Of a DNA stretch of 64,000 nucleotides, positions 51,880 through 62,645 are shown one piece after another. The stretch comes from Corinectria fuckeliana. Its lineage: Eukaryota > Ascomycota > Sordariomycetes > Hypocreales > Nectriaceae. The number at the start of each line of letters is the position of its first letter. The stretch's first letter is position 1. Where the stretch lies: the NCBI GenBank assembly GCA_019137255.1, contig WPDH01000238.1, forward strand, positions 62,001 through 126,000. The letters are read 5' to 3'. The translations under genes were made by a program, and so were the position numbers. The notes under the pieces were generated by a model that saw only the letters and a program-made list of their open reading frames with translations, made no database searches and was not told the origin of the DNA.

Positions 51880-52905
51880 ATGTTGCTTCTACAATTGCCT
51901 CCCGAGACTATAAAACAAATCTTCGATCATGTTGGCTCGTCCTTTTTCTGCGAGGATTTAGGCCGCCTCACAGTCTGCAAGCAGTGGTTCGAATTCGCTC
52001 GGCCTGCGTTCTTCAAGTGCATCACACTTTCTCAAGAGACGCTACGGAATCTAATCTCCTCTGGGGCTGTGAAAGAGCCATCACCGCTCAAAGGCAGCTT
52101 GGAAACCCTGAACCTTGAGCTAAAGGGATATCAAGCCTGGATCTCCACATTCCATCCTCAAGAACATGCGCATGAGTTGAATGCGTTGCAGGCAACAGCC
52201 CCGAATGAGGATCTCAGATACAGTCCGGTCAAGGCCTGGACAAAACACCTAGATAATGACCTCGCCCAGCTTGCCACTATAGCCCAACAATCTCACAAGT
52301 TGCGTATCTTACGCATGCGAGCCTGGAACTCTCCCTCTCCCGAGTCCTTCGACAGACCCGAGGATTTTCTCTCACTACCCACGATGCAAGCCTTACTCTC
52401 GGTGGAGAATCTAAGCGTTCTAGTGCTAGACCTATCTGTCGGCTTTCCATCAAGAGAGCGAGGGGACGGCGGCCATATTTGTCCAGCTATCGGCCACCTT
52501 CTTGGTACTCTCAGGACCCTTCACCTACGCATGCGCAGCATCTGCCCCGATGTTTTGAAGCCCCGAGATCCTAATGACACTCTACGCCTGAGCGTGGTGG
52601 TCATCAACATGAGTTTGACTACGGACCTACTGGGGATAACGTGGGCGGCTCACTCTACACGGTGCAACCCCCCAGGCGGAGGATTGCTTCAACTGAAAGC
52701 GGGCATGCAGGAACGAGCAAAGGCTCTCGCAGACCGAATGGCGTCCCCTAAAATCATGAGAATCCTGACTCATTCACTTCCGCGATTTGAAACACAGTCG
52801 CTGGACGTCTTGACTGGCAAAACTATGATACTGGAGGACGGTATGGCATGGGACGAAGATGGCAAGACTGTTAAGAAGGACTCGGGACCGGAGTCCGACT
52901 TTTGA
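51880..52905 (+). CDS. F-box-like protein
   Basis: A single exon encodes 341 residues. The N-terminal 45 residues fit an F-box: LLLQLPPETIKQIFDHVGSSFFCEDLGRLTVCKQWFEFARPAFF, with the usual L-P-E-I-I-F pattern and the late Trp. The rest has leucine-rich helical and strand stretches (LSVLVLDLSVGF, LLGTLRTLHLRMRSICPDVL) that suggest a degenerate leucine-rich-repeat-type substrate-binding part. F-box proteins bind Skp1 and bring substrates to SCF ubiquitin ligases. The C-terminus is acidic. Such genes are numerous and fast-changing in filamentous fungi, and this one is intact among pseudogenes. The substrate is unknown. Confidence 0.75.
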   Translation: MLLLQLPPETIKQIFDHVGSSFFCEDLGRLTVCKQWFEFARPAFFKCITLSQETLRNLISSGAVKEPSPLKGSLETLNLELKGYQAWISTFHPQEHAHELNALQATAPNEDLRYSPVKAWTKHLDNDLAQLATIAQQSHKLRILRMRAWNSPSPESFDRPEDFLSLPTMQALLSVENLSVLVLDLSVGFPSRERGDGGHICPAIGHLLGTLRTLHLRMRSICPDVLKPRDPNDTLRLSVVVINMSLTTDLLGITWAAHSTRCNPPGGGLLQLKAGMQERAKALADRMASPKIMRILTHSLPRFETQSLDVLTGKTMILEDGMAWDEDGKTVKKDSGPESDF

Positions 52906-53137
52906 GATGATGACCTTGTTGCTTTTTAAATGAATAAAATTGTCATGACAGTGTAACTAACCTTTTTGTAATGTGTTAAGAAAGGCAAGTTAAAAGGTAG
53001 ATTAATTATTATCGAAGGGTTTAGTCCACTATAAATACTGTTCACTTAAGGAAGTGCTTCTGATTTTGCACAGTAGTTTGATAAATATTTTGACAGAAAT
53101 AACGCGTCAGTCAATTAATAAGTCGCGATGGGACGTT

Positions 53138-53403
53138 CTAGGGCACCAGGAAGATCACGCAGTTGTCGGGATACTCGAGCTCCGTCCAGGCACCCTCCTC
53201 CTCGCCCGATTTGAGCGACAGGCCGAACCTCTGCTGAAGGCCACGCTGGACAATAGCGTCGCAAAACTAGCGGATGAAGGCCGAGTGCGCCGATATGTCC
53301 GGGCTCTTAGAGTCCATGTATTCGAATGCCTGGAGCTGGCCGGAGCCGTCCACAAAGTAAAGGCTGCTGTAGAAGGTGGAACCGGGCTGCGGAGCTGGAT
53401 TAG
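53138..53403 (-). pseudogene. Fragment of an unrecognised gene with an in-frame TAG
   Basis: One minus frame reads YSSLYFVDGSGQLQAFEYMD-SKSPDISAHSAFIR, TAG (53267-53269), FCDAIVQRGLQQRFGLSLKS, GEEEGAWTELEYPDNCVIFLVP and stop. Composition and the smooth reading across the TAG show a real C-terminal fragment, in the same state of decay as the phiA-like relic. The family is not recognised. The 5' end cannot be placed. Confidence 0.5.
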
Positions 53404-54405
53404 CTTGACGTCAAGCATTTACCGACATGTCATGAGCAAGCTCTTCAGATAGTTGAGATCCTCAGAATGCGTCTCTGAGACATGACATTTAGTAGTGTCG
53501 AAGAAGGAAGAGTCAAGGAACAATTTTGCAAGAAGCTCTGGCTGAATAATATGGACAATGTCTAGTTCGACCGCTAGATGGAGTGACTCAAGTACGTAGC
53601 TTGCTTCTCTCTCCCTCTCTCTCGGGGGAGACAGATCACGGGATAGGCAGGGACAACGATCCGTGTTTATACGTTAAGATGCGTCGATTCAGGCATTGGG
53701 GCCGTGCAATCTTGGATGAATTTAGCATCACGCTTCTACGCCACCTCCAGGCCGGAGGAGGCCTTTTCAATCAAAACTCGACGAATCGAGCATCCCGCTG
53801 CTGTGCTAACTCGGAGCCTGATCCCACCGTCACAATCGATGCCCAACAAACGCCTCATGAAGGTCACTGTCAGCAGCCTCTGACCAAAGAGTGTGCGGAG
53901 CCTTGCTGGATGTCTAGCCTCACGAGGAAGATGGCCACAGTTCGCTAAGCCTATCGTCGCCATGATTACGGAATTAAATGCCGCACACATGGCAGCATTC
54001 ACCGCTGCCAAGAGACAGCTGAACTTCCCTGTCTGTTTCATTCTGCACCCCTCCAAGCCACCGCAGCCTGATTCCACTCCATGAAGATCAAGGATGACTT
54101 TTGTCCTCATTGTTGACAACAGTTTGTAGACAACGAAGGAAACCAGGAGTTGTACTACTTCTTGAACTCACAGAAAACCCCATCGTATACCAGGGATCTA
54201 CGCTTGTGCCAGTGCCGCAGATTCTCAATATATATTCACAACGGAAAAGAAGCAGCGGTACAGTAACTCGGCAAACGTCCAGCGAGCTAAACTAAAGCTA
54301 GCTTACACAGAAAAAGAGGGAAATAGGCTGCATGACGGCTTCATTCACGTAGCCGCTCAATAACGCTTGTTGCAGTCAGACTGTTTGTTTTTGCGTGCAG
54401 AGCCT
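53404..54405. other. Accessory intergenic region
   Basis: Open frames up to 127 codons overlap on both strands without resemblance to families. A short CT-rich run lies near 53606-53625. Confidence 0.4.
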
Positions 54406-54625
54406 TTATCTTGGCGGGTGGCATATGCAGGTCTCTCGATTCTGACCACAGGCTGCTCTGCGGCCATGGTGCACCGCGTCAGCGAGTTCATCAGTCAACT
54501 GAAATGGCTTCACTTCAAGAAGGACCTCAAGGGCTTGCCAACCTCGGAAAGTTCGACGAGGCCAGCCGCGGCCCCTGGGGATCCTTCAAGTGCTCTCGCA
54601 ATAAAGATTCGAGTGGTGAGTACTA
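54406..54625 (+). pseudogene. C-terminal scrap of a DUF3176-like membrane protein
   Basis: One frame reads SWRVAYAGLSILTTGCSAAM-VHRVSEFISQLKWLHFKKD, then a one-base shift gives PQGLANLGKFDEASRGPWGSFK. The joined pattern QLKW-F ... L-DL--FD-ASRGPWGSL is the hallmark loop after a membrane helix in fungal DUF3176 proteins. Only this segment is left; the upstream helix is also off-frame. The assignment is from a remembered motif. Confidence 0.55.
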
Positions 54626-54769
54626 GAGGCGAGAGCCGTTTCCCATCGAAGTTTGGTTGGCACTGGCTAGGTAGTTTTCAGACGTATTCGAAGCGTCCCA
54701 AGCCTCCTAAGCAACATCAAATAGCTCGGTTGCAATAAAGAAGCCGTCAGTATAAATCAGTGCAGAATC

Positions 54770-55921
54770 TACACAAGCGTAATACGTGTGCCTCGGCCGG
54801 ATCATCGGCTGGCCCAGTTACCTATTCCTCCGACTTGAAAAAGCCCAATGCGTTTGTACCTACTGTTCGAATCGTGTTCCAGCATGACATAGACGTTACC
54901 CTCCCCTCTGTCCCCCCCCGTACCCCCCGTACGATCCGCATATGAGCATGCACACGCCTCCAATCTCTTTCGCTTCTGCGACCTTACGCACCAGATTCGT
55001 CGTGTCGAGATACAGGGGCTCTTTGTTTGTCTCGTCCTCGAAACAGCACTGCTTCCTCGCTTCGTCGGTGTACACGGCGAACTTGCTCGCGGTTCCGACT
55101 TACCGGTAATAATACAGCATGCACTCGATGTCGAGCTCGGCCGAGCGGAGGGGCCCCGTGGAATCCCCGCCAGGAGGTTCTGTCACGATCCGCGTCTCGA
55201 AAAGCTCTGTAGGCGGTATGGGGAGTTTACTGTACATTCCCTGAAAGTTTCCCTGAAAGATGCTCAACGTCGTGTGCCCCCCCCCCCCGTAACCGAAGCC
55301 CAGCTCCAGGTGGGAGCGTACGATTGTGCGCTAGGCCCCTGGCTCGGAAAGGACGAGGAGCTCCCCAGTCGGATCTGCCTCGCAGAAAATGCTCCTCAGG
55401 CACTCCCAGTATATCTGGTTCTCGGTGAAGTGAACAATGCGAGGTGCTAGGAACCGCTCCTGCACGACCCAGCCGCGCGTGCTAAAGGGGTGCGCTCTCG
55501 ACCTCTTCAGTTCAGGCGGAGTCGCTCCAGAAGATCCACGGCCCATCATCCATCTTCCCACTGCGTTCCAGTAGTATATCATCTATCTTGAAGGGAAAAA
55601 AAGCCTCACGTGGAGCCTCCTCCTGCGAAATAGGCCGCTGCTACCAGGGTTTGAGGACGCAGCGATGGCCGAGATGTTGCACGATGAATAGCGATACACA
55701 TCCACCATCACCTTGGCCTCCTGCTGCCACTCGCTAAGGGAGTCTTGGAATATGCACAAAAAGTCAATCCAGGATCTTCCGCAAAGATTGGCTAGATCCC
55801 ATGTTGGAGTCGAGGACAGACCAAGGACGTGCATCGAGTTCGGTCCACGGGGGCGGAGGCGGCGAGCTGGACGTCCATACGCGTAGCGGGACAGGAAGTC
55901 CTTTTTCTTCTGCATACACAC
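54770..55921 (-). pseudogene. HET-domain (heterokaryon incompatibility) gene relic
   Basis: The upstream part (55583-55921) contains SWIDFLCIFQDSLSEWQQEA-KVMVDVYRYSSCNISAIAAS and SSGLFRRRRL, the middle of a HET domain (consensus WIDSLCIIQD ... GLF--R). An in-frame TAG at 55583-55585 follows, then RGWVVQERFLAPRIVHFTEN-QIYWECLRSIFCEADP, the next HET motif (RGWVLQE-LL--R-LHF---Q--WEC). Past the stop at 55331 further protein-like pieces occur in changing frames (GHTTLSIFQGNFQGMYSKLP, SAELDIECMLYYYR, FAVYTDEARKQCFEDETNKE), as expected for a HET protein C-terminus. The N-terminal ALSYCWG part is missing. HET genes trigger cell death between unlike strains; this copy is broken. Confidence 0.65.
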
Positions 55922-56681
55922 TGAACAGATAGGTTAGGAGCGTCTTCTTTGACCTGGTAGGTATTCCGGGATTGGCAGCAGCATACCATCGAGTCTAAAA
56001 TTGGCTGCCCAGGGGCATACGACATGGAAGACTACTACTTCACTATAGTTTCGGCAGTATATCCGGAACCCATCAAGAGCAGAGGACTGCCCGGTCTCAG
56101 GCAGAGGTGGTAGCTTCGTCCACATCCAGGTGCAGATGCGTGCTTGAGAAGGAATATCAAAGCCTTCAACTGTACCTGACCAAGACGCGGCACGATGTGT
56201 CAGGCATTGATTGATGTCGATAAATAGTTTGACTATCAGGGTTTTAACAAGGCCCAACACAGCCACAACCACAGCCACAGCTACGGGAGTCATCGTGTGA
56301 CGGAAGCGCTTGGAAGCGACAAACATGTGTGCGTTGGACTAGGCGAGCTTGTGGCAGAACAAGCAGGTGGCTTGACGAACAAGCGGATGGATTGATGCAA
56401 CGGACGCAGGAAACACGGCTGAGTAATCGATGCGGACAGCAACAGAAAGCACGTGAGTCGCAGGAAGGGCAAACCTTAGTAACTCAACCTTTTCGCATCT
56501 TTTCTTCTCCGTCCCAAGTAACCACTGCGCAACAACGACACATATTGGTTGCTAGGCCGGTTCTCCAAGTTACCCAGTCAACCGATGCCTCGATATCTTC
56601 GCAATAACTGTTGACGCGAACATCGTGGGACCGTAGCTCGGGTGTCATATTGCAGCCCGTCCTCTTCAACTGACGAGCACA
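55922..56681. other. Accessory intergenic region
   Basis: A minus frame at 55934-56326 has one hydrophobic stretch (VAVAVVVAVLGLVKTLIVKL) but otherwise no resemblance to a family; it could be a decayed part of the HET locus. Nothing else is seen. Confidence 0.4.
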
Positions 56682-58433
56682 ATGGGAACTCGAGGCCTCA
56701 AAATAGTGCGCATCCGCAGGCGCTATTACATTCGCTACCATCAATACGACAGCTACTTTGAGGGTCTTGGGGCCTAAATCGTCGCGAGTATCCCTTCTGA
56801 ACCCGAGGAGTACCAAAGTACGTCACTGGAGAATGATGTGTGTATGGTGGTATGTTGACGATTCGCAGAATGGCTCACGTCGATGAGAGAGAAATACGCG
56901 ACCAAGGAACGCGCGCTCGAACAAAACGTTTACGAGATCCGCGACGGGGTCGAGCCAGACTATTCACTGTTTGACGAACTCCCCTCCGAGTTGCCACGAC
57001 TGAATCGCTACGATGCTGAGTACTTCTATACCTTGGATCTAGACAGTGAGGTTCTTACCATGAACCACGGCATTCACTGGAAGCTAGGACACATCCCCCG
57101 CGAGGACGATCTGTGGATACGGGCAATCGACGACAGCATCTATCCAGACAAGCCCACAATCAACCCCGACGTCTGCTCGGAAGAGCACATGGCCTCGTTG
57201 GCCTTGAAGCTTCCCAAGAAAGACATGACTATCTCTTACGTGTGTAGCCTGGTGACCCCGCGCAAGGTCATTGTCGAGGCGCACGAGGTGTTCCTTACAT
57301 ACGTCGCCGCCGGGGTACTCGTTGAATATACGGATGAGATTATCAACTTTGGGAGGGAGTGGAGCCCAGACTCGTTTCCTTTCCGCGAGCTGGCCTTTGC
57401 CGTCGTCTCGATTGCCTCTGGTCGGGCCAGATTCCACTCTTTTCCCGCGCAGCCGTGCGATCCTCGGGATTGTTTGGATTATTTGATGAATTCCTGCGAG
57501 TCGAACCACTTTCCAAAGTCGCCTGGATGGCTTGACGAAGAGTGGGCTGGCGATAGTGCTCCGCTACTCGAGTTTGGCTCCATGTCTCATCGACCGGGCG
57601 AGCCTCCAGGAGCGTCGCCTACGGAGACTATGTACTGGCTCGGAGACGTGCTTGTCAGCCTTGAGCTGGTGGTTGACGGCAAGGCCATCACGAAGGCCGT
57701 CACATGGGGCCTTGAGCAAGGTCGCGCCAACTTTCAGGCAGTCGTCCTGTCGATCTTCAAAGTGGCCTTTGTGGAGGTGTCTTTCGAAGATGATGAGCCA
57801 TTGGTCAAGGTCACCGAGGCTCTCGACCTCTCGCCCCTGCGCAAGGCCTACTGTGTGAGCACACATCCGTGTGAGCGGCCAGTGCTCAAGCCCGGGATGA
57901 GAAGACAGCGTCACCGCGGAGAGCGCATCATGCGGTCGAACTGCACGGGGACTGCGCGAAGGTTGCAGAGTCAGTTCCCTGGACTCGCCGCCCTCGTCAA
58001 CTTCTTCGAGACCGCCGCGAACCGCCGCGCAACATGCAAGGGAAGATTCGTCCCGTCGGAGCTGTACGGCCGGATTTTGGACTTTGTCGACTACGACACG
58101 TGGAAAACCTGCTTGATGGTATCGCGTGAGTTTCGCTCCTGCTGCCTTCTCAAGTACAGGCTTGACAATCGGATGAGGATCGTTGCGGGCCCCTTCGTGC
58201 GCCTCCAAAAGCATCGCAAGGAACGTCTCTTGTCGTTCGACTTTGAGAACATGCAAACGGGGGAAATCTTCCCGGTGATACAGGACCCCCGACGGCATTC
58301 GGGAATAGAAGAGTGTAATTGGATGCCGATGATCGGCAGCGACCGGAAGACACTCATGTTGGATATGAGAGTTCAGTTTGTGCCGGCCGGGACTGTGCCA
58401 GTAGAGACCGATAGCGATAATGAACAGTCTTGA
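56682..58433 (+). pseudogene. Orphan fungal protein gene with a TAA in exon 1 (or a 5'-shortened gene)
   Basis: Exon 1 (56682-56817) reads MGTRGLKIVRIRRRYYIRYH-QYDSYFEGLGA, TAA (56775-56777), IVASIPSEPEEYQ. A 51-bp intron (GTACGT donor, TCGCAG acceptor) leads to exon 2 (56869-58433), which is open for 521 codons and begins KWLTSMREKYATKERALEQNVY. The start MGTRGL and the -EGLGA--V--IP-DPE-Y--WL pattern recall a large fungus-specific family of unknown function, in which a polar residue stands where the TAA is; CAA to TAA would do it. If translation restarts at ATG 56883, 516 residues remain, nearly the full protein. Residues near 400-425 of that frame (FVPSELYGRILDFVDYDTWKTCLMVSREFR) look F-box-like. 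It is unclear whether it is dead or merely shortened. Confidence 0.6.
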
Positions 58434-60214
58434 GAGCATGGTGGCTTGCCTTCAGCACATACTCAGCAGTGCGGGGAGAGCTCATTTATCGCGGAGTGTT
58501 AATGGATCTCAAGAGACAGACTAGCTGTGGTACTCTTCCACCGAGCAGGCCCGTTACTGGCACAATCAATTAATATTTCCACATGGTTTCTCGTGTTAAT
58601 ATGGTCTTCAACGTTACGAAAAGAATGTTAATGAGTCCTATGCGCCATTGTCGTGATTTCTGCAAGGACTTATAGCAAACACCACGACTCCCGGATGAGA
58701 ACTGCTAGTTCCAAGGAGGAAGTTGGTAAATGGCGTTGTACATCTATTGAATCATTCTCCTTTGAAGTTATGTACAGTTTATATACTTGTGTTGAGAAAC
58801 AAATGTCAAGTGCAACTTAGGCTTTAAGCTGGGTAATGTCACTGATGAATGCCCCGGATTCCATCGAACGGTCGGAAGACTACGTTGTATGGAGTCTCCT
58901 CGGAATCTCACATGCCCTGCCCAGCCCACTCAGCGAATCAGCATGTGAGAAGATGTCTGGATAGATACGTACCTACCTAGCTTGATCCATCGACGAGAGC
59001 AATCTTGACCTCCAATGGGCAACGCTTCCCAAGATGGTAAAAAAGTCGAGCCACTTCGGCACCGACTGACTGACCGTTATACGACGACGGCGAGATCGGA
59101 GCGCGCAGGGTCGGCTTTTGCACTGGGGGCCTTGAAAACGGCCGAGTTCCGCAATCTGCTCATTGTGTCGTCCAGCTGCCAGATTTGGTTGCAATGAGGC
59201 GACTCGGAGGCTCCGCATCACCGCCGGGCTGGTGGGGGGATCCCAGGCCAACCCGCTGCAAAGAATTAGGTAAAAAGGACCGATTTTTAGGTCATGGAAT
59301 CCACCAAATGTCCCAGCGGGGGTCGTCAATTTGCCTGACAGGAAGGCGAGGCGCGAGGGTTTGTTCATCGCTCATGAAGTCGAGATGCAGGCCGTCCCGA
59401 GCCAACGTGCTGCAAGCCACCAAGGCGTGCAGTGGCTAGGTAGTCGCAGTGAAGCTGCTTTCTTGGCCGAGTCTTGGCGACGGGTTCCGTAGCAAAAAGA
59501 AAACCCGGGGGGGGGGGCCGATGAGCCGGACTAGGCCGAGCCGCGTCGGCGCCGGAGCCTCGGGATCCTAGCTGAGGAAAATTTCTTCTAGAAACAGGAT
59601 GGAACACGCAAGGATCTACTCGGCGATCCTACGCTGCGTCTCCACCATGGGTTCATCTTCCCTGTGACTCGAATCGCGCCTGCTGTGATTGGCGCCATCT
59701 GTCTTGCGGTTCCGGCAACGCGAGACTCGAGACCCTTGAATAAGCGCGCCGGGGACGTCTGGGCTGCTATTACCCAATGCCTCGGGCTTCGAGGTTCTGG
59801 CCTTGAGCCGAATCTCTCTCTCTCTCTCCCTCCTGACGTGGAGCGGAACATCGCCGCAGATCATGGGGATCATACCATGGAACATCCGTCGGCACAGTAC
59901 CACCTTCCTATCTACGTTTCCCCTCGTTTTCAGCTGAAGGAAATCTTGGGGCATTGGCGATATCTGGACTAGCTCCGGGGCCCCCAGAAGACTGGGGAGG
60001 TGATGTACGGATGGGCCATGGCGATGGGGGTCCGTATAAATTGGATGCTAGGCGCCTCCGACACAGGAGACCTAGACTCTTGCCACTCACTCCGGGAGCC
60101 CATATATGATATCCACCCTTCGGTCTTTCACGCATCCTGCCCTCCTTCTTGTGACCACTCACCTCTTGGATACTTGCAGAGTCAATATCTCACATCAACT
60201 GTGAGCCTCAGACA
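58434..60214. other. 1.8-kb intergenic region upstream of the amino acid permease
   Basis: No gene is supported. A C/G homopolymer lies near 59506-59517 and a TC run near 59815-59830. A TATAAAT box at 60035-60041 lies about 175 bp before the permease start and is the best core-promoter candidate. Confidence 0.5.
60035..60041 (+). promoter_or_regulatory. Candidate TATA box of the amino acid permease
   Basis: TATAAAT lies 174 bp upstream of the ATG, within the common distance for fungal genes. This is a single short motif. Confidence 0.4.
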
Positions 60215-61677
60215 ATGGCCACCGTCACCGACAACATCTCTCCAATGCACGACAAGAAGAGGCCAGACCCCGGACAAATGTTCACGGCAGCGGCCCACGA
60301 TGACGAGGAGATCGCGGGCGAGATCTCAGAGTGGGAGAAGAAGAAGACCCTCGCCGGCAACGCCAAGTTCCACCGTCTCGGTTGGAAACGCCTCACCATC
60401 ATCCTCATTGTCGAGGCCGTCGCGCTCGGCGCCCTATCGCTACCAGCCTGCTTCGCCACCCTGGGCATGGTGGCCGGCACCCTCTGCTGTGTCTTCTTCG
60501 GGCTCGTCGCCATCTTCGCCGGCCACAACGTGGGCGCGTTGAAGGTCAAGTACCCCGAAGTACAAAACTACGCCGACGCGGGGCGCTTGATGTTTGGCCG
60601 TGTGGGATACGAGTTTGTGGGCGGCATCTTCCTCCTGGAACTCATCTTCGTCTCCGGATCGCATTGCTTGACTGGGACCATCGCCTTCCAGGACTTGACC
60701 GACAATGGCGCCTGCAGTCTAGTGTTTGGGGTTGTGTCCGCCATTATCCTCTTCGGCGTATCGGTCCCTCCATCGTTCACTGAGATGGCTATTCTCGGGT
60801 ATATCGACTTTGCTTCGATTCTCATTGCCATTGGTGTGACAATCGTCGCCACGGGAGTCCAGGCCTCCGACGCTCCTGGCGGCTTGAGCGCCGTTGACTG
60901 GTCGGTATGGCCAAAGGACGGAGTGACCGCTCACGAGGTCTTCGTCGCCGTCGTCAACATCATCTTGGCTTATACGTTCACCCTGTGCCAGTTCTCCTTC
61001 ATGGACGAGATGCACACGCCTATGCAGTATCCCAAGGCCGTCTGGGCCACCGGGATTGTCGAGATCTTCGTCTACACGTTGACGGGTGCTCTGATCTATG
61101 CCTTTGTCGGCGCCGACGTCAAGTCACCTGCCCTGCTTTCCGGCGGACCTACCGTCAGCAAGGTTGCCTTCGGAATTGCCCTTCCCGTCATCTTCATCAG
61201 CGGCGCGGTCATCACGCAATGCGCAGCGCGGTTGATCCACGGACGAATCTACGAGAACCGCGTCGAGCGGTATGTGAACACGACCAAGGGCTGGGTTACG
61301 TGGCTTTTGACCGTCCTTGTCATTGTCATCATTGGCTGGGTCATTGCTGAAGCCATCCCCTTCTTCAGCAACTTGGTCGCCCTGATCTCCAGTCTCTTCA
61401 ACTCGGGATTCGCGCTGTACCTGCCCGCCCTCATGTGGTTCGTTTTGCTCCGAGAAGGGCCCTGGACTACGCGAGAAAACCTGGTCAAGGGTGCCATCAA
61501 CGGGTTCATGCTGCTGGCCGGCCTGGTTGTGCTCGTTGGTGGAACGTGGGCATCAGTAAAGAGCATCGTAAGTCATGACAATGACCCCATTGAGCTAAAC
61601 TAATTGCTAATATCTGTGTCATATAGGTCGATGATTACAATGCTGGGAACGTTGGAAGTTCCTTCTCTTGCTCTTAA
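60215..61677 (+). CDS. Neutral amino acid permease, AAAP family (Mtr-like)
   Basis: Exons 60215-61567 and 61627-61677 give 467 residues. The 59-bp intron starts GTAAGT and ends ATATAG; without splicing the frame would end on intron sequence at 61603. After a 55-residue acidic cytosolic N-terminus (AHDDEEIAGEISEWEKKKTL) eleven helices follow. The first reads WKRLTIILIVEAVALGALSLPACFATLG, the substrate-site region of the family, and later ones include GHNVGALKVKYPEVQNYADAGRLMFGR, FILAYTFTLCQFSFMDEMHTPMQYPKAVW-like stretches and NLVALISSLFNSGFALYLPALMWF. The end VDDYNAGNVGSSFSCS matches the C-terminus of fungal Mtr proteins. It should import aliphatic and aromatic neutral amino acids by proton symport at the plasma membrane. 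Confidence 0.88.
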
Positions 61678-62645
61678 CAGTGTAGTTGTAAATAATATAT
61701 CCCCTTGTCAATTTCCAACACCTGAATAACCATGACTTGCACTTAATACGTCCCATGCTTAATTGTGCTGTCCGTTGATAAAATCAAGCCGTTCAGGGTG
61801 GATGGGTGTTATTTACCAAACTCTGAAATGATCCTGTGGTAGTCAGTCAGTCCTGAATGCGGAACTCATCGACGTGCTGCTGGTGATGCCTGAAGAGGGC
61901 GGTTCGAGACATAGGCACGGAACCCCCCGGAGCTCTAATTCGAGGGGAAGGCCGTGAAGCTCATGTTGGCTGTTGGCGATGTTGGCTGCTTTTATCCGTA
62001 AAGTCTGCTGGGTTTGGAGAGAAAACACTCGAGAAAGTAAAAGTGAAGATGTAGAGGTAAGTTTTCCACTCAGCAGATGGTAGAAAAGAAAGTGAAGTAT
62101 GTATTGCCACCATCCACTTCGTCCACGCGTACCTGACTTCAAAAGGTGATTCCCAAGATACAGTATACCATATTCTAAGTCTAAACTGTCTGAGAACTCG
62201 CAGTTAGGGTGAAAGTGGTGATTTTTCAAGCACTTTTATACTATCACACACATGTCTTATTTCTATTAGAATAAAGTTAGGAGTCCTAAGCCACCGGTCC
62301 ATTATGATTCTGTCTCGTGAGGTAGCGTATTATCTCATGAATCCACTGCAAGACACGACCTAGACATTCAGCCAATGTTATCAAGACCATACATAATGCA
62401 GTTCCAGGTAGTTCACACCGCAAGTGGGAGACCTTTGAGCATAGGATTAAACAGTTTAAGGTTGAAAGATTAAATATAATGGAACTATGGGGGATAGCAA
62501 GCCATAGGAGAAACAAAGTGATATGCCGATCTTTCTCTGAGGTCGACTTGCTAACAGAAGAAGGATAGAGAGTAGCACAACCGAATAATGCTGGGCAACA
62601 GCTGTGGGTAGATTATCCATGCGTGTGTATTGTCGCCCCGTATGC
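61678..62645. other. Convergent intergenic region
   Basis: The 968 bp between the permease and the GH16 gene contain no supported coding sequence. Parts near 62230-62520 are AT-richer. Confidence 0.5.

Noticed and set aside
56484..56816. Minus-strand frame of 110 codons with a hydrophobic start and six Cys, resembling a small secreted effector.
   Set aside because: Its N-terminal part lies antisense to exon 1 of the orphan gene at 56682, whose MGTRGL...EGLGA reading and intron are better supported. The Cys pattern fits no family.
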